DNA from: Populus alba
Taxonomy: Eukaryota > Streptophyta > Magnoliopsida > Malpighiales > Salicaceae
DNA: 64,000 bases
Assembly: GCF_005239225.2 (NCBI RefSeq)
Contig: NC_133288.1
Location: forward strand, 11,600,169 to 11,664,168
Direction of reading: 5' to 3'
The translations under genes and the position numbers were made by a program. The notes beneath the pieces were generated by a model. That model did not search any database and was not told where the DNA came from. It saw only the letters and a list, made by a program, of their open reading frames with translations. Positions 1 through 12,620 of this stretch are shown here, in pieces; position 1 is the stretch's first letter; each line of letters starts with the position of its first letter.

Positions 1-264
1 CAATCCCCAAATCACAGAACACATTTGTAACTGCTAATATTGTAGTTTACCAATGAGATATATAGTAAAAGAAGAAATATACTAAAAGTCATCCAGTTGT
101 TAAAGAACAAAAAATGTTCATGTAGCTCACAATCATAAAATCTAATAAAAAGTATTGCTCCACCTAAGCTATAATCTTTTGCATGACTGCTACTAAAGAT
201 TTTCACCCCTTTTAAAGAGTGTTGCTCACAAGAATAATTTTCATTTTAGACTTTAGTCTCTAGT

Positions 265-324
265 ACTAAAGATTCTTACCCAACTTACATACTTGGTGAA
301 GGTGGACTTGGAACTGTATACAAG
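265..324 (+). pseudogene. Receptor-like kinase exon relic (glycine-rich loop, WAK-like)
   Basis: Twenty codons read ...YILGEGGLGTVYK, the ATP-binding glycine-rich loop (GxGxxG) and following VYK of plant receptor-like kinases, most like wall-associated kinases. The segment ends exactly at a GT that could be a splice donor (325-326). The reading frame runs into a stop shortly afterwards and I see no catalytic loop or activation segment in the following kilobases. It is best read as an isolated remnant of a kinase exon. The short length limits the confidence. Confidence 0.4.
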
Positions 325-325
325 G

Positions 326-3065
326 TCATTATTTATCTCTAATTACATGTAGCAGTGAATCCCAAATTTTATTGGTCACTTTGAAAAAAAGCTGAAAACA
401 AGTGGAAGAGGTTTTATAATCTTGTTAGTTTTGGTTTCAAGGATTGACGATTCCCCCTTTTTGAGATGAAGAACTAATGGTTACTTGTATCATTTTGTCA
501 TTGTGTGTGTGTTTATAAATATTATTTGCAATTGCTTTTTTGGATTCTTAACTCATTCATTTATGCCATTAGTATCTTAGGAACAAATAACAAAATAACA
601 CGTGTATTAAGTTCTAGTCTTGAATATGTAATCAACCTAAAAATACAATTGTATGAAACAAGTGTAAACAAATATCTGGGTAGTAAGTTTTTATGTTATT
701 TTTAGCCAAATAAGATAATTGAGGCTTCTTCCAACTCTAAAATATTTTAAATATAAGAAGATGGATAATAGGAGAGAGATTGCAATGAAGAGATTGTCTT
801 ATAACTAAAATCAAAGGAAAAAGGAATTCATGAATGAGGTCATGCTAAACTATTGGCATGTTTTCGATAATAAAATAGGAATCCACTTTACCTCATGGTT
901 TTATTTGTCATATATTTACTTTTAAAAGCATTATAAGTACAAATGAACATCATATGAGAATTCGAGAATTCTGTTTGATTCACAACTTAATTCTAATGAA
1001 TGTTTTTTCTTATTATAGAAAATATAGAGATTGCAATTAAAACAACTAAGAAATCATTTTCTTTTTAATGAAGCATAAGATAGTCATTTGTTATTAATTT
1101 TTTTTTATTGTAAATATACCAATACATCTATCTATATTAGCCATTGAACTTTCATACTTGTTTAGGTTCCAACTCCTTTGTATCTTTGTTTATGTGCAAT
1201 ATCAAAAAAAGGAATAACAATTGACAAAATTATTGCAATCTTAATGGTTTGAATTGTTTTTCTTTTTGCCATAAACTCCAATAATCACATAAATATTTTT
1301 CTAGAATGCTAACAATTCTTAGAATAACAATTATCTTCTTTTTATATACATTATAATTGGAAAATTATTTGATTAGAGTTTACCTTATTAGAACAAGGAT
1401 TTGAGCCGATCAAGCGGTAATGAAGCCATTAATTATATTTTTAAGGCATTTTTCTCCTTCCTCTAAAAAAAAAAAATAGTAGTTAGAAATGAAAATGTGA
1501 TGGCTATACTTTAATTTATCTTTATGAAGTGGTGTTGAGCACCAAAATATTAAGTAGTTCTATCTTCATTGAACTTATTGTGTGGATAGCCAATGATTAG
1601 ATTTATAAGAAAAAATAGTCTATCTTTTTTTAAGGATCTTTTTAGAAGTATGGTAGAAATTATTTTTCAAAATATTTTTCACTTGAAAATGCATCAAAAT
1701 AATATTTTTTATTTTAAAAATTTATTTCTGATAACTGTACATCAAAACAATCCAAAAACAAAAAAATGATTAATTTGAAGTTAAGAAAATCTCAAAAATT
1801 TTCAAAAGCATATTTGGATCGTAATGTCTAACATGACCTAAACAAATGAGAAATAAAACAAAGTTAGTGTTAGCATACAACAAGGTGCCATTATGATTAT
1901 GTGCTTAGTTTGTCTTGGTTGTCAATAGATGCATGATTTCTTATGGGTTATATAATGTTCATACTAAAAGCAAAAGCAGATAAATAAACTTAAACAATGG
2001 TAAATAATAGTGCTAGTATGTGTGTGTTTATATATATATATATAACAAAAAGAAAAGGATAAAAAGGATTGTCAATTGAATTGATTAGACTAAATGAACT
2101 TTTTCCAAGAAGCAAAGAGTTTAAAATAAGATTTAATAAATCACTCCAATTTTATTAGTATTATTAACTTCTCCTAAGCTAAATTCTCATTAAAAATGAC
2201 AATATGACATCCCAACATAATCACCTCCTAATTACAACATTTTGTCAGTTTTCACTTTGAGGAGCTTCTCTCTCTCTCTTATTTTTACCCTTGATTATAG
2301 TTTATATGGAGAAACTTTGTTCTCTAGTAATGTAGCTCAATAATTTTTGGATGCTAAAAAGTTCATATCTAGCCTAAATAAACTATTGAACTCCTGTTTT
2401 TCATTTAACTCGACTATACTAGTCATGTTTATTTTTTTTTCCTCCAAAACTTCTTTTTTCTCTTGTTTTATCTATGAATGTATTTTCAAATTTATTTTCA
2501 CTTTCTTATAAATTATTTTTTTCGATTGAAACTATAAATGATACCAACAGAGCTTATCAATAAAACTATACATGTGTTTAAAAACTTTGTTTAACGAATT
2601 ACATTGTTTTCGTTTTCTTTTTCTATAAAAGAAAAGGTATATTTCATATTTTATGAACCCTTTATTATCTAATAATAGCTCAAAATTTTGTAGCTACATA
2701 TAATTATAAAATTATGCCAGTTGAAAAGAATTAGGGACTTGTTGGTTAATTACATTCTTATCAAACTTTCATAACTTTTACGTATGAAGATTGTATCCTT
2801 CTTTGATCATGTTCAAGAAATGGTATGAGAAACTTTTCTCTTTTCTCTCTCTTTTTTTTTCCTTAAATCTTTTGAAAAGCAAATCTAAAATTATAATACA
2901 AAAACAAAATTCAATTACTAACCATAAAAAAAGATTAATGAAAATAGCATGTCATGTTTTTTTCATAATAAAAAATTATCATTACTTAATGTAAAGATAG
3001 ACATAACATATCAGATGGTTGTGCATCTATAACTTCTTTCAATAAAGAAAATTAAAGTCTCCATC

Positions 3066-3116
<51 letters not shown>

Positions 3117-3590
3117 AGAATAAAAGTAGAAAGTTGCATATAATATTTTTTTTTATTGGATTTTGCTATTCTAAATAGTGACAAGTTATAAAAATTGTGT
3201 TTCTAAACTGTGACATGTATATACTATACTATTTCACTAATTATGTTTTCAACTTTGCTATTCTGCCAATATTTTTAATTAACTGTGCTATTTTTTAAAA
3301 ACAAATCTTTAATTAAAGTGTGCAGCCTGCTTGTTTCTAATATTGATTTACTCATGGGTTTTTTCTTTAGATTTCCTTGATAATAGGACAATACGTATTT
3401 CTTCTAATCTAATTTATATTTGAAAAAAAAATAAAGATAGATAAACTACTTATGTTAATGTTGTGTTATATTGCGAGTACTTAGTTTAACTATTTTTTTA
3501 GAAAAGAAAAATCCAATTAAAAAAAATATTAAATAGGCAATGAGAGGAGAAAGGAGAGAGAAAAAGAAAAAGAAAAGAAAAGAAAAGGAT
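326..3590. other. AT-rich intergenic DNA, no gene seen
   Basis: Only short open frames without recognisable motifs are present. The stretch near 1640-1800 resembles the AT-rich MITE-like sequence seen again near 8540 and 32400. A long AT dinucleotide run lies at 3068-3113. Confidence 0.5.
3068..3113. repeat. (AT)n microsatellite
   Basis: An uninterrupted run of about 23 AT units. Similar but shorter AT runs occur near 8803, 19904, 20287, 29535, 55159 and 56466. Confidence 0.9.
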
Positions 3591-3592
3591 CT

Positions 3593-3867
3593 TAGAGACA
3601 CACTGAAGCTCTAATTATGATAAATCTAACACCATAAAAAATATTTCAACGATACAAATCCAATGACACTAAGGAAGGTCATCAATGGTGACATGAGTTG
3701 ACCACACTTGTTGCTCAAAGATAGAGGGTGACTCACTTGCCTTTGGTGGAAAATATAACCCATTTCGGTCATTGTTGGTAACCTTTCTTAGTGTCGTTGG
3801 ATTCATCTTGTCGAGATCTTTTGAATGGTACCAGTGGTATTATAATTGGAGTTTCAGTGTGTCTCTA
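3593..3867. mobile_element. Foldback/MITE-like element with long terminal inverted repeats
   Basis: The left end TAGAGACACACTGAA (3593-3607) is perfectly inverted at the right end (3853-3867). The similarity continues inward for roughly 100 bp on each side with mismatches: 3639-3690 pairs with 3775-3815, both carrying a version of 'atccaacgacactaag'. The whole could fold into one hairpin. The outermost TA on both sides could be a TA target duplication, as in mariner-type elements, with the true inverted repeat starting at GAGACAC. No coding capacity is present. Confidence 0.65.
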
Positions 3868-4542
3868 GTGTAACATCCCCAAATTTTATCCTGTATATTT
3901 GGTAATTTAATCATTAGTTTATTCATTACAAGTAAAAAACCAACAATTGTTTTTCAATTGTCCTTTAGTCTTACATTCCATACCTAGTAACCCTTCCTAA
4001 TAATTCAAAATCAAAATTAATTTCTCTTAATCTAATATTTTTGAGATCTTTAAAAAAATTTAGTAGAGTTTCCTCTTTATGTATCACTAAATATTTTTTC
4101 TTTCCTAAGGCCACACAACTAGCATGTTACCATTCAAACAATTTAGAATAACATATATTTAGAATTTAGACTTATAAACATAACTAACAAATAAATACTT
4201 AATTTATACTTACATGTATTTCAAAATAAAATTATTTTCATTACACGCCATAAAATTCAAATTTAGTTCTATACAATCCTAAAATATATATATATGATAC
4301 GATGTTATTATACATAATCATTTTCTAAGTTGTAGAAGATATTGCATTAATAATTTGCTACTCCCTTTTGGTTTGTGATGAACCTGAAATTAATTAAAAA
4401 GCATTATAAGAATCTAAATACTATTACAAATATTAGAACTTAAACAGCATCACCATAATGATTGCTATCCAAAATCAGTTATCATTATTTGGCCTAATGT
4501 AATCTTAGGCATCTCACATAAATATCAAAATTTCCAGGACAT

Positions 4543-4645
4543 CCCTTATGGATGATCATGACTCTAGCTAAACCCTTATGGTTTTTTCTTACCTCTGGCA
4601 AACCCTTATGCTTGCCAATGAACTCTAGCAAACTCTTCTGCTTGC
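4543..4645. repeat. 30-bp minisatellite, about 3.5 copies
   Basis: The unit begins CCCTTATG and ends near CTAGCAAA. Copies start at 4543, 4573 and 4603, and a weaker one starts at 4633. The spacing is 30 bp. It lies in AT-rich intergenic DNA. Confidence 0.7.
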
Positions 4646-4649
4646 AATT

Positions 4650-6600
4650 AACTTTAAATCTTTCAATATTTTTCTTATCTTTTTATTTTTATGATCAAAC
4701 AACCAACATTTCAATCTCTTACATTTAAGTAATTTGCATTAACATGATTTTAAGAATTTAATGAAAATAAGGCGACAAACACCTACCTGCTCCTCTTGTA
4801 GGTCTAACTCCTCTTGCATGTGGTCTTACTCCTGAAACCTTGCTTGTATCAATAAGATGCATTTCATTAATAAGTCATTCCATTCATTGACCTAAGAAAC
4901 TCTCACTTTAATTCCTTTTTTAACCTTTTAACCTAATAGCATTCTTTGTCATCATTCTTTTAAGCTTAGACACCATATATACATGTCACAAAATACATTT
5001 AAATCACAATTTTATATTTTGCAAACACACATTTATTTTTAACACATTAAAGATTAAAATCACTATATACATATTCAGTACATGCGCATGTTCACAATTA
5101 TGCATATTAATATTTTCCACCCATACGAATCATCATCCCTCATTATTTATTTAATTTAAATCTATTTTATTCTTAAAAGTATACTAACAATTTCTCAATT
5201 CCTACTAACAGGTTCAAAAATCATTCCCACATATTATTTCCTCCCTTTACATGCTAACACATTCACTTCATGCAAATCTCTAATCAATCAACCAAAACTC
5301 CCTTAAAGTTCTTAGTCCAAGTCATTAGAAACTCAACTGCAATTAAACAAAATAAATAAATTCGTTTCAAATAAATAAGCATTTATCTGGTTCTCATCCT
5401 TTGCCATCTTTCTTTTAATGTGGTTGGCCATTATATTCAACAAAAGACCAAGTTTTCTTTGTCAAATGTACATCATTTAGAATCATTTACATCATATTTC
5501 ATCCCAATAACATCACACTATCATAATTTCACATTTCTCCCTAATTTATCATATAAGAACCCTTATTAAAATTGAAGAATGTTGCCTAAAATTTGTTAAT
5601 CTTCACTTAACTTGTACAAATGAGTTCATAGCTTTTTACCCAATAATTTTATGAACTTTAAATGCTAACCAATCAAATTTTTTTGCCCCTCTTTTTCTTC
5701 TTCTTATGTTGTGAGCTTTCTCTCTCTATTCTCTTTCTCTCATTTAATTCTTCTCTTAAATCTTTGTGCTAGATGTGTTTAAACACTTATTCCTTTATCT
5801 ATCTTACCCTAATTATTGGTTTCTCTCAAGGATTTTTAATGGTGGAAGCTCAATTTTTTTTTTCTTCCTCCCTTATTTTCCAGCTCTAGTCAATAGTTTA
5901 AAGGAGGAGAAGAAGCTAAAATTTCCAACTTATCCAACTTATTTACATAAATGTCATTAATAAGCCCGCATGTTATTTTTTTTTGTTAGACTTTTGACAT
6001 TCTTGTATGGTTTTTCTTAACTTAGATTGCCTTAAGATTTTAATATAAGATAAAAAGATATTAGGAGACTCCTTATAAAGTCTAAGCTTGATCTGAAAGT
6101 TCAGATTATAAATCATGTTTGATAGCATAAAACTAGTTGGTAGGTGATTTTATATCAAAGTTTGAATTTTCTTGTGTCATTATTGCATGAATCTAATAAG
6201 TTATTTCATTAAATTCTGGAGATTATTTTCTTATTTTAAAATTTATTTATTTATTTTTTCATCATTTAATTTATTTATGGACTTATTTATTATTTTACAG
6301 TAACATTATGAATTTTTAATTAGGGTTTACACCAACTCTTTTTCATGATATTTTCTTTACTAACTATGATCACATATTTAAACTCATTATAATTTTTATT
6401 TACTTATTTCTTTTTATTTTATTTTAGATTTCTAGAGGTTTGCATATGGGATTTTCTTTCTTTTCTTTTTATTTTTTCTTGATCATTTAATATTTTTTTT
6501 TTATTAAATATCTTTTTCTAAATATAAAAAATATAAAAATTGCATTTTTAATTACGATAGGTAAATCTGTGGTATTCTGTTAATTTTTTTAATTATTTAT
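4650..6600. other. AT-rich intergenic DNA, nothing recognised
   Basis: No open frame with a recognisable motif is visible. The last 150 bp before the next gene contain homopolymer runs, including an A run of more than 20 at about 6629-6654. Confidence 0.4.
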
Positions 6601-6718
6601 TATTTCATCAATATTTTTTTAAGAATATGCAAAAAAAAAAAAAAAAAAAAAAAAGCGGAAATTTAAAGAAAGAACCCACGCCAAAATCGGAAACAAGCAG
6701 GCAGCACACTTTAACAGC

Positions 6719-6727
6719 TATAAATAG
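6719..6727 (+). promoter_or_regulatory. Putative TATA box of the 7014-8211 gene
   Basis: TATAAATAG is a good plant TATA match. It is followed about 35-60 bp downstream by a CT-rich tract (6764-6786), a common feature of plant transcription starts and leaders. That would give a 5' untranslated region of about 250 bp before the ATG at 7014. Confidence 0.6.
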
Positions 6728-7013
6728 CCGACCTTTCTTAAAACAACGAAGCTCCTCCTCCGTCTATCTCTCTCTCTCTCACCCCCCCGCGCCATCCACC
6801 GGAAGTTCCTTCACTTTTTCTCCATTTCCCCTTCACATACGAATAAAATACACTCACTCAATCACTCTGTAGTCCTTTCAGCTTCTCTAGACTCCGATCC
6901 CATTAACAATACATAAAAAGAATTCCAAACAAAACACCAACCTCCTTTCCCTTTCCCCTTTTTTCTTTATCAAAACCAACCCATTTCTACCCTTTATCCC
7001 AAACTATACAACA

Positions 7014-8211
7014 ATGGTAGACGTGGACCGGAGAATGACCGGCCTTAACCCGGCCCATATTGCTGGTTTACGACGTCTCTCTGCTCGAGCCGCTGCCCCA
7101 TCAACTACAACAACACTCCCAGCTCGCAACAGCCTCCTTTCTTTCTCTTCATTAGCTGATAAAGTAATAACCCATTTGCGCAATTCTGGTATCCAAGTCC
7201 AGCCCGGTCTTACCGATTCTGAATTCGCTCGATCCGAAGCCGAGTTCGGCTTCGCTTTCCCACCTGACCTCCACGCCGTCCTCTCTGCTGGCCTCCCTGT
7301 TGGCGCAGGATTCCCCGACTGGCGCTCTGCCGGTGCACGCCTCCACCTACGCGCCTCTCTAGACCTTCCCATCGCTGCTATTTGCTTCCAAATTGCACGA
7401 AACACTTTATGGTCGAAATCTTGGGGCCCGAGACCTTCCGACCCGGAAAAAGCCTTACGGATCGCTAGAAATTCGCTTAAAAGAGCCCCTCTTTTGATTC
7501 CCATTTTTAACCATTGTTACATTCCTTGTCAGCCATCATTAGCGGGTAACCCGATTTTCTTTGTCGATGAAAATCGGATCTTTTGTTGCGGGTTGGACCT
7601 ATCAGACTTTTTTGACCGTGAATATCTTTTCCGGAGCTCGAAATCTGACCCGATTATTATAAAAAAGCAAAAGTCTGTTAGTGAGAAATCTACTGGTTTA
7701 TAATAATCTCTCGCGGAAGAGTTTGGATACGGGTCTGGTAAACGGGTCGAGGACACCCAGATGGGTAGAGTTTTGGAGTGACGCGGTGGTGGACAGGAGA
7801 AGGAGGAATTCAGCATCGTCTTCGTCGGGATCTTTGTCGCCGGAACGGTTTTTTGAGATGCCAAGATCCGAAATACCGAGATGGGTGGGGGATTATATAC
7901 AGCAAATCGGGTCGGTTTTGAGAGAAGGCGGGTGGAGGGAGTCCGACATCGATGAAATGGTTCAAGTATCAGCTTCGGGTTTCTTTGAGGGTGAAATGGT
8001 AATTTTAGATAATCAAGCAATCCTAGATGCTTTGCTTTTGAAAGTGGATCGGTTTTCGGACTCGCTCCGCAAAGCTGGGTGGAGCTCCGAGGAAGTATCG
8101 GATGCTTTGGGGTTTGATTTTAGAGCAGAGAAGGAGAGGAAACCGGTGAAAACATTGTCGCCTGAACTTGTTGAGAAAATTGGGAAATTGGCTGAGTCGG
8201 TTTCCCGGTGA
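7014..8211 (+). CDS. Conserved plant protein of unknown function, frameshifted (At5g67020/At3g50340-like)
   Basis: Intronless reading frame starting at ATG 7014 in a good context (caacaATGg). The first part (229 codons) runs to TAA at 7701-7703. A second frame, shifted by one base, carries on without a break to TGA at 8209-8211. The second frame has its own upstream stop at 7660-7662, so the shift lies between 7663 and 7703. Removing one base would give about 398 residues. The N-terminal half contains [20 protein letters not shown], which recalls the start of SMI1/KNR4 (SUKH) domains; this is tentative. The C-terminal half has [17 protein letters not shown] and a helical region around [13 protein letters not shown] recall this as an uncharacterised plant family encoded next to zeaxanthin epoxidase in Arabidopsis, which fits its neighbour here. 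The frame is otherwise clean, so the break is either recent or an assembly error. Confidence 0.75.
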
Positions 8212-8470
8212 TGATTAAAGTGACATCACAAATATATGTGTGTGTTTTTTATGTTTTATTTTTTTCAAGGGTTTCTCGGGGTTGGGTTTTTTTTTTTTTT
8301 TTTTTCAGATAGAAATGGGAAACTTGAGAAATTTATGTATATGGGGAAACGAGTTGTACTATGAATCGAAGCGAATGTAAGACTTGAAAGGGAGAAAAGA
8401 AAAGGAGAAGTTCAAATTTCTATATGATCCATGTTGTATAAATAATTAAATGAATATATATATAGCTGTT
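8212..8470 (+). other. 3' untranslated region of the 7014-8211 gene
   Basis: T-rich sequence after the stop ends in AATAATTAAATGAATAT-type motifs around 8441-8460 that could serve as polyadenylation signals. The exact end cannot be fixed from the sequence. Confidence 0.35.
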
Positions 8471-8524
8471 TTTTTGTTTTTCAATCTATGTTCTTTTCTT
8501 TGCTGCTATGGAGTAATATATTCA

Positions 8525-8675
8525 ACTATTTTGGTGAGAGTAGAAATTATTTTTTAAAATATTAAAATAATATATTTTTTAAAATTATTTTTAATATTAA
8601 TACATTAAAATGATTTAAATATATATTAAAAAAATCATATTTTTTAAAAATACATTTTTAAAAAAAACAATTAAG
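8525..8675. mobile_element. AT-rich MITE-like dispersed repeat
   Basis: The pattern is TTTTTTAAAATATTAAAATAATAT followed by an AATTATTTTTAATATTAATACATTAAAATGAT-like core. It recurs in degenerate form near 1640-1800, 8755-8900, 22425-22535 and 32395-32575. Similar copies are, as I recall, very abundant in poplar. Confidence 0.45.
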
Positions 8676-9067
8676 CTATAAGCTTTGCTAATTTGTCAAA
8701 TGGATTATGAAAACAAGTGATGTTTATTGCGGGTGCTCATGTATAGAATTTGTTTGGTATTGTAATAATCATATTTTAAAGTATTTTTTATTTAAAATAT
8801 ATATATATATATATATATATCAAAAAAATTATTTTAATATATGTACTCAAAAAGATTTGAAAAAAAATAATTTTAAATTTTAAATTTTTTTAAATAAAAT
8901 AAAAAAATAGATATGATATTATTAAAAATAGAGATATTGAATAAAGAGCTTGTGCTATATAATGGAGCTTAACTGGCTCAACTCTCTTAATCGGCAACAA
9001 GTGCACGTGTGCTCTTTATTTTATTTTTTTTAGAAAGAGAGACGTTACTGGGACCCATCCCTCTGTA

Positions 9068-9105
<38 letters not shown>

Positions 9106-11080
9106 GTATGTGTTTGGGAGGTGTGAGTGGGAACAAGCAGGCCTGCAATGGGAAAATGTTAGCCGTTGCCTGCTTGCCTGGTGCCTTATAAAGAAAGACC
9201 TACTATTAGAACTTATCATATAAAGGCAAACCCAGGTGTCATACTCCGGCGTCGTTTAGCCACACAAAATTGCCGTTTTTGTTTTTGTTTCTGTCTGTGT
9301 CTGTGTGGTTTACTGTTAGCTTTTGCTTTCATATTTTTCTTTTCCAGGTTAGGAATTTCTTGGGAAAGAAAAAATAAAAAGAGAAAAAGGTGGAGAGTGG
9401 CATACAAAAATCTTGCTTGATTTTGATACAAACCAGCAAAGGCTACCCACGCGAGTGGTAAATTAGAGTAGTTTCCACTTCTTTTAAGAACGATACAAAT
9501 TTTGAGTTTTGACAGGGAAAAATTGGATGCTAGTGGTCGCATTATTTTTGCTTCTCTTGGAATTTGCGATAAAGATATTGGGTTTTCAGAGGAATTGTTT
9601 TTGCATTTTAAAAAAGATATTGGGTTTTAAAAAACAATAATTGTTTTTTATATTTTTAGTTGGTTTTGACAGGTTATTATTAAAAATGAATTTTTAAAAG
9701 TAAAAAAATATATTTTAAAAAACAACTTCTACAGTAAACTCCCCACCAGTTAGCTTCCGAGGGGCACAGAAACGACAGGGATTGTTTTTACTGTCCGTGT
9801 GTGTGTTTTTTATGGGTGGAAAATTGGGATGTGAAAGAAATTGGCAGCCTGTTTTGGAAGGTAGCAGCCAGTAAAGAAATATCTAGAGTGGGGGCCACAC
9901 GATGCGTGTGGGGTCCTCAAGAAGGCCCTGAGATGGGATAGTTAAGGAGGAAGCCAAAGGTGGTCTTGCACAGTTCTCACACCCCCTTGTTTTTTTATTT
10001 ATTTATTTATTTTGCTTTTGGGGAAGGAGATGAGAGTGGTACCATAACGTGTTGTTTTCTTTTTGTCAATGATCAATTTGTAAACACCCGGGGAAGCATC
10101 TAATCCAGGGCGGTTGTGGGTCCACATGTGGAGGAGCGTCAAGACTGGTACGGTCTCCGGCAGAGTTTTGGATTTTTAGGTCATATAATTTTGAAACTTG
10201 AGGTCGGGCAACGGGAATAGTGGCTTCAACTTTTAAGCCCTTTTTCTGTACCAAGTTGGGCCACAGTGCTCCTGCTAGAGGTTTCTAACTTTCATGCTAT
10301 GTTTGCGTTGTTGTGTTTAATGGCTTCCCTTTTGAGGTGAAAGTAAATTTCATTGCAATCACGAATCATTGAGCTCAAAAGTCGGTTTTGTTGTGTGAAT
10401 TTATGGCATATTTTCTACTAGCCTTTTCAATACTAATAATATGGTTTAGTAACTTGGTCAAATTTCCATCCAAAATTATTGGGAATGCTTTCTACTTTCG
10501 TTTACTACTCTTGTGGCTTAGTTGTGTAGCATCCAATGATAGTGGAGAGGGCCATCTCTTCTTGGACTTCTAACTCCCAAATTGTTTCCATGGGATGCTG
10601 TGTTTGTGCGTTTCATGACCCTAATCTCAACCGATTTTGTGTTTATTGTCATTAGGTGATGCTAATCATATGATTATTGGTACTACCAAAATTGAGAATT
10701 GATAAGAAATATACTAAAGACAAACCATGGCCTCCCATTATTAAGCTTAGAGTGGCTGTTATCTCCAATGATGTGCCAAATGAAATGAACACGCAAAACA
10801 CTTGTGGGTATTTGTTGGATTTTTCAAAACACACATATGAAAAGCTAATGATAAATTTAAAATCTTTTAAGAGTTTCAAAGATTTCGATAAACATATCTA
10901 GAGTTGTTTAGAGTTTATATAAAAATTATATGTTCTTTTTTACTTTGAATAATTACTTCAGCACTGGATTGTCACAAACCATAAGTCGTTAAAGTATCAA
11001 GCTTCTAACAATAATCCATACGAACTACCAATAAAAATCTCCTAAACCCTTTTACAAGAGAGAGATTAATATACATTAGA
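8676..11080. other. Intergenic DNA, no gene recognised
   Basis: It contains AT runs near 8803 and at 9069-9102. A moderately GC-richer stretch lies at 9745-10260, with no splice-supported coding pattern. Short open frames at 10388-10573 and 10677-10901 show no motif I recognise. Confidence 0.4.
9069..9102. repeat. (AT)n microsatellite
   Basis: About 17 AT units in a row in intergenic DNA. Confidence 0.85.
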
Positions 11081-11089
11081 GTGCTAGTT

Positions 11090-12620
11090 TTTTTTTTTTT
11101 TTTATGTGTTTCTGTATTGTAACTCTACTTAGCTTAGATTTTTTTTTAATTAGTTTTTTCTTTCAATTTCATCTTTTAATATCGATTTGATTGAGAATTA
11201 AAATTTATAATTTGTTTTATTTACTTTTCATTAGAATTATCGTAATCTCATGGAGGGATTTTACTATACCCCTTCTCCCAAAACACTATTAATTAAAATA
11301 GTGCTTTGCTTTGTTTTTTTTTTCTTTTCAATTAATCTTTTTTTTTTGTTTAATTTCATTCTTTACTATTAATTTTTTTCTATTTAGTTATCACATTTTC
11401 ATGACACAACTTTGCAGCCAGATTCACATCCAAGGTTTTTAGCTTGGCATTGCAGTCAAACTCACTTAAACTTGGATTATGTAAATTTAATAATAATAAT
11501 ATTATTATTAAAAATATTATTATTTTTTATTATAATGAATATTGCTAATATAATAATTAATAAATTTTAAAAAAAAAACATTATTAATATTGAAAAACAA
11601 CCATAGATTTGATTTGAAGGATAAAATTAAAAACTATAAGATCTTGAGTCAGATATGTTTAATATTATTATTAATATTATTATTGTCATTATTATTAATA
11701 TTATTAATAAATTTGAAAAAAAAAATATTATTACTATTGAAAAAAAACCATAGATTTGATTTGAAGAGTAAAATTAAAAATTATTGTTGTTGTTGTTGTC
11801 GTCGTTGTTGTTATTTATTTATTTATTATTATTATGATTATTAGTGTTATTCTTATTCTTAATATTTTTAATATTATTAAATTTTTTAAAAAAATATTAT
11901 TACTATTAAAGAAAAACTATAAGAACTTGGATCAGACAAATTTAATATTATTACTAATATTATAAATATTTTTATTTTATTATTATTAGGAAACTAGATC
12001 CCAGAAACTTAGGTCAATCATTAGGGGCGCCAAACCCTAGTTTATAATCATTAGTATTATTTTTATTATTGTTATTGTTATTGTATCATTAATAAAAAAA
12101 TTTAAAAATATTATTACTATCAAAGAAAAATCATAAATTTGATTTCAAGGGATAAAAAACTATAAGAACTTGGGTTAGATAAATTTAATATTATTATTAA
12201 TATTATAAATATTTTTATTTTTATTATTATTATGGAACCGGACCCTAAAAACTTGGTCAATCATTAGGGACACCAGACCCAAGTTTATAATCATTAGTAT
12301 TATTCTTATTATTCTTATTGTTATTATTATTGTATCATTATCATTATCATTATCATTAATAAGTTTTTTTTAAAAATATTATTACTATAAAAAAAATCAT
12401 AAATTTGATTTCAAGGGATAAAACACTATAAGAACTTGGGTTAGACAAGTTTAATATTATTATTAATATTTATAAATATTACTATTTGTATTATAATTAA
12501 TATTATAAATATTACTCTTGAGTTAGGTGTTGCAACCATACCCAAGGCTCTTGAGTCTAGTTTTGTAGATAAACCTAACGCTCTTGAATCTTAGCTTTTT
12601 TTATATATTTTTATGCCAAA
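11090..12620. repeat. AT-rich degenerate tandem array, period about 240-280 bp
   Basis: The phrase 'aagaacttgggttagataa' and variants recurs at about 11638, 11921, 12163 and 12429. 'ggtcaatcattagggg' variants recur at about 12012 and 12255. The left part (11160-11480) shares long stretches with 49500-50080, including 'tttagttatcacattttcatgac', the 'aactcacttaaacttgg' phrase and the following ATT repeats. This looks like a non-coding repeat family present in at least two places in the window. Confidence 0.6.

Noticed and set aside
7004..7504. Minus-strand 166-codon open frame
   Set aside because: It lies wholly opposite the coding frame of the 7014-8211 gene, whose codons make the opposite strand open. 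No motif.
7529..8020. Minus-strand 163-codon open frame
   Set aside because: Shadow of the second half of the same gene; no recognisable protein features.
9016..9542. Overlapping frames on both strands round the AT microsatellite
   Set aside because: They depend on simple sequence (AT and TTTTG/TCTGTG runs) and show no homology.
10677..10901. 74-codon frame beginning with KLRIDKKYTKDKPWPP-like text
   Set aside because: It looked protein-like, but there is no family match, no splice context, and the opposite strand is open as well.
11590..11844. 84-codon frame rich in Leu, Lys and a Cys run
   Set aside because: Translation of ATT and TTG repeats in a tandem array, not a protein gene.
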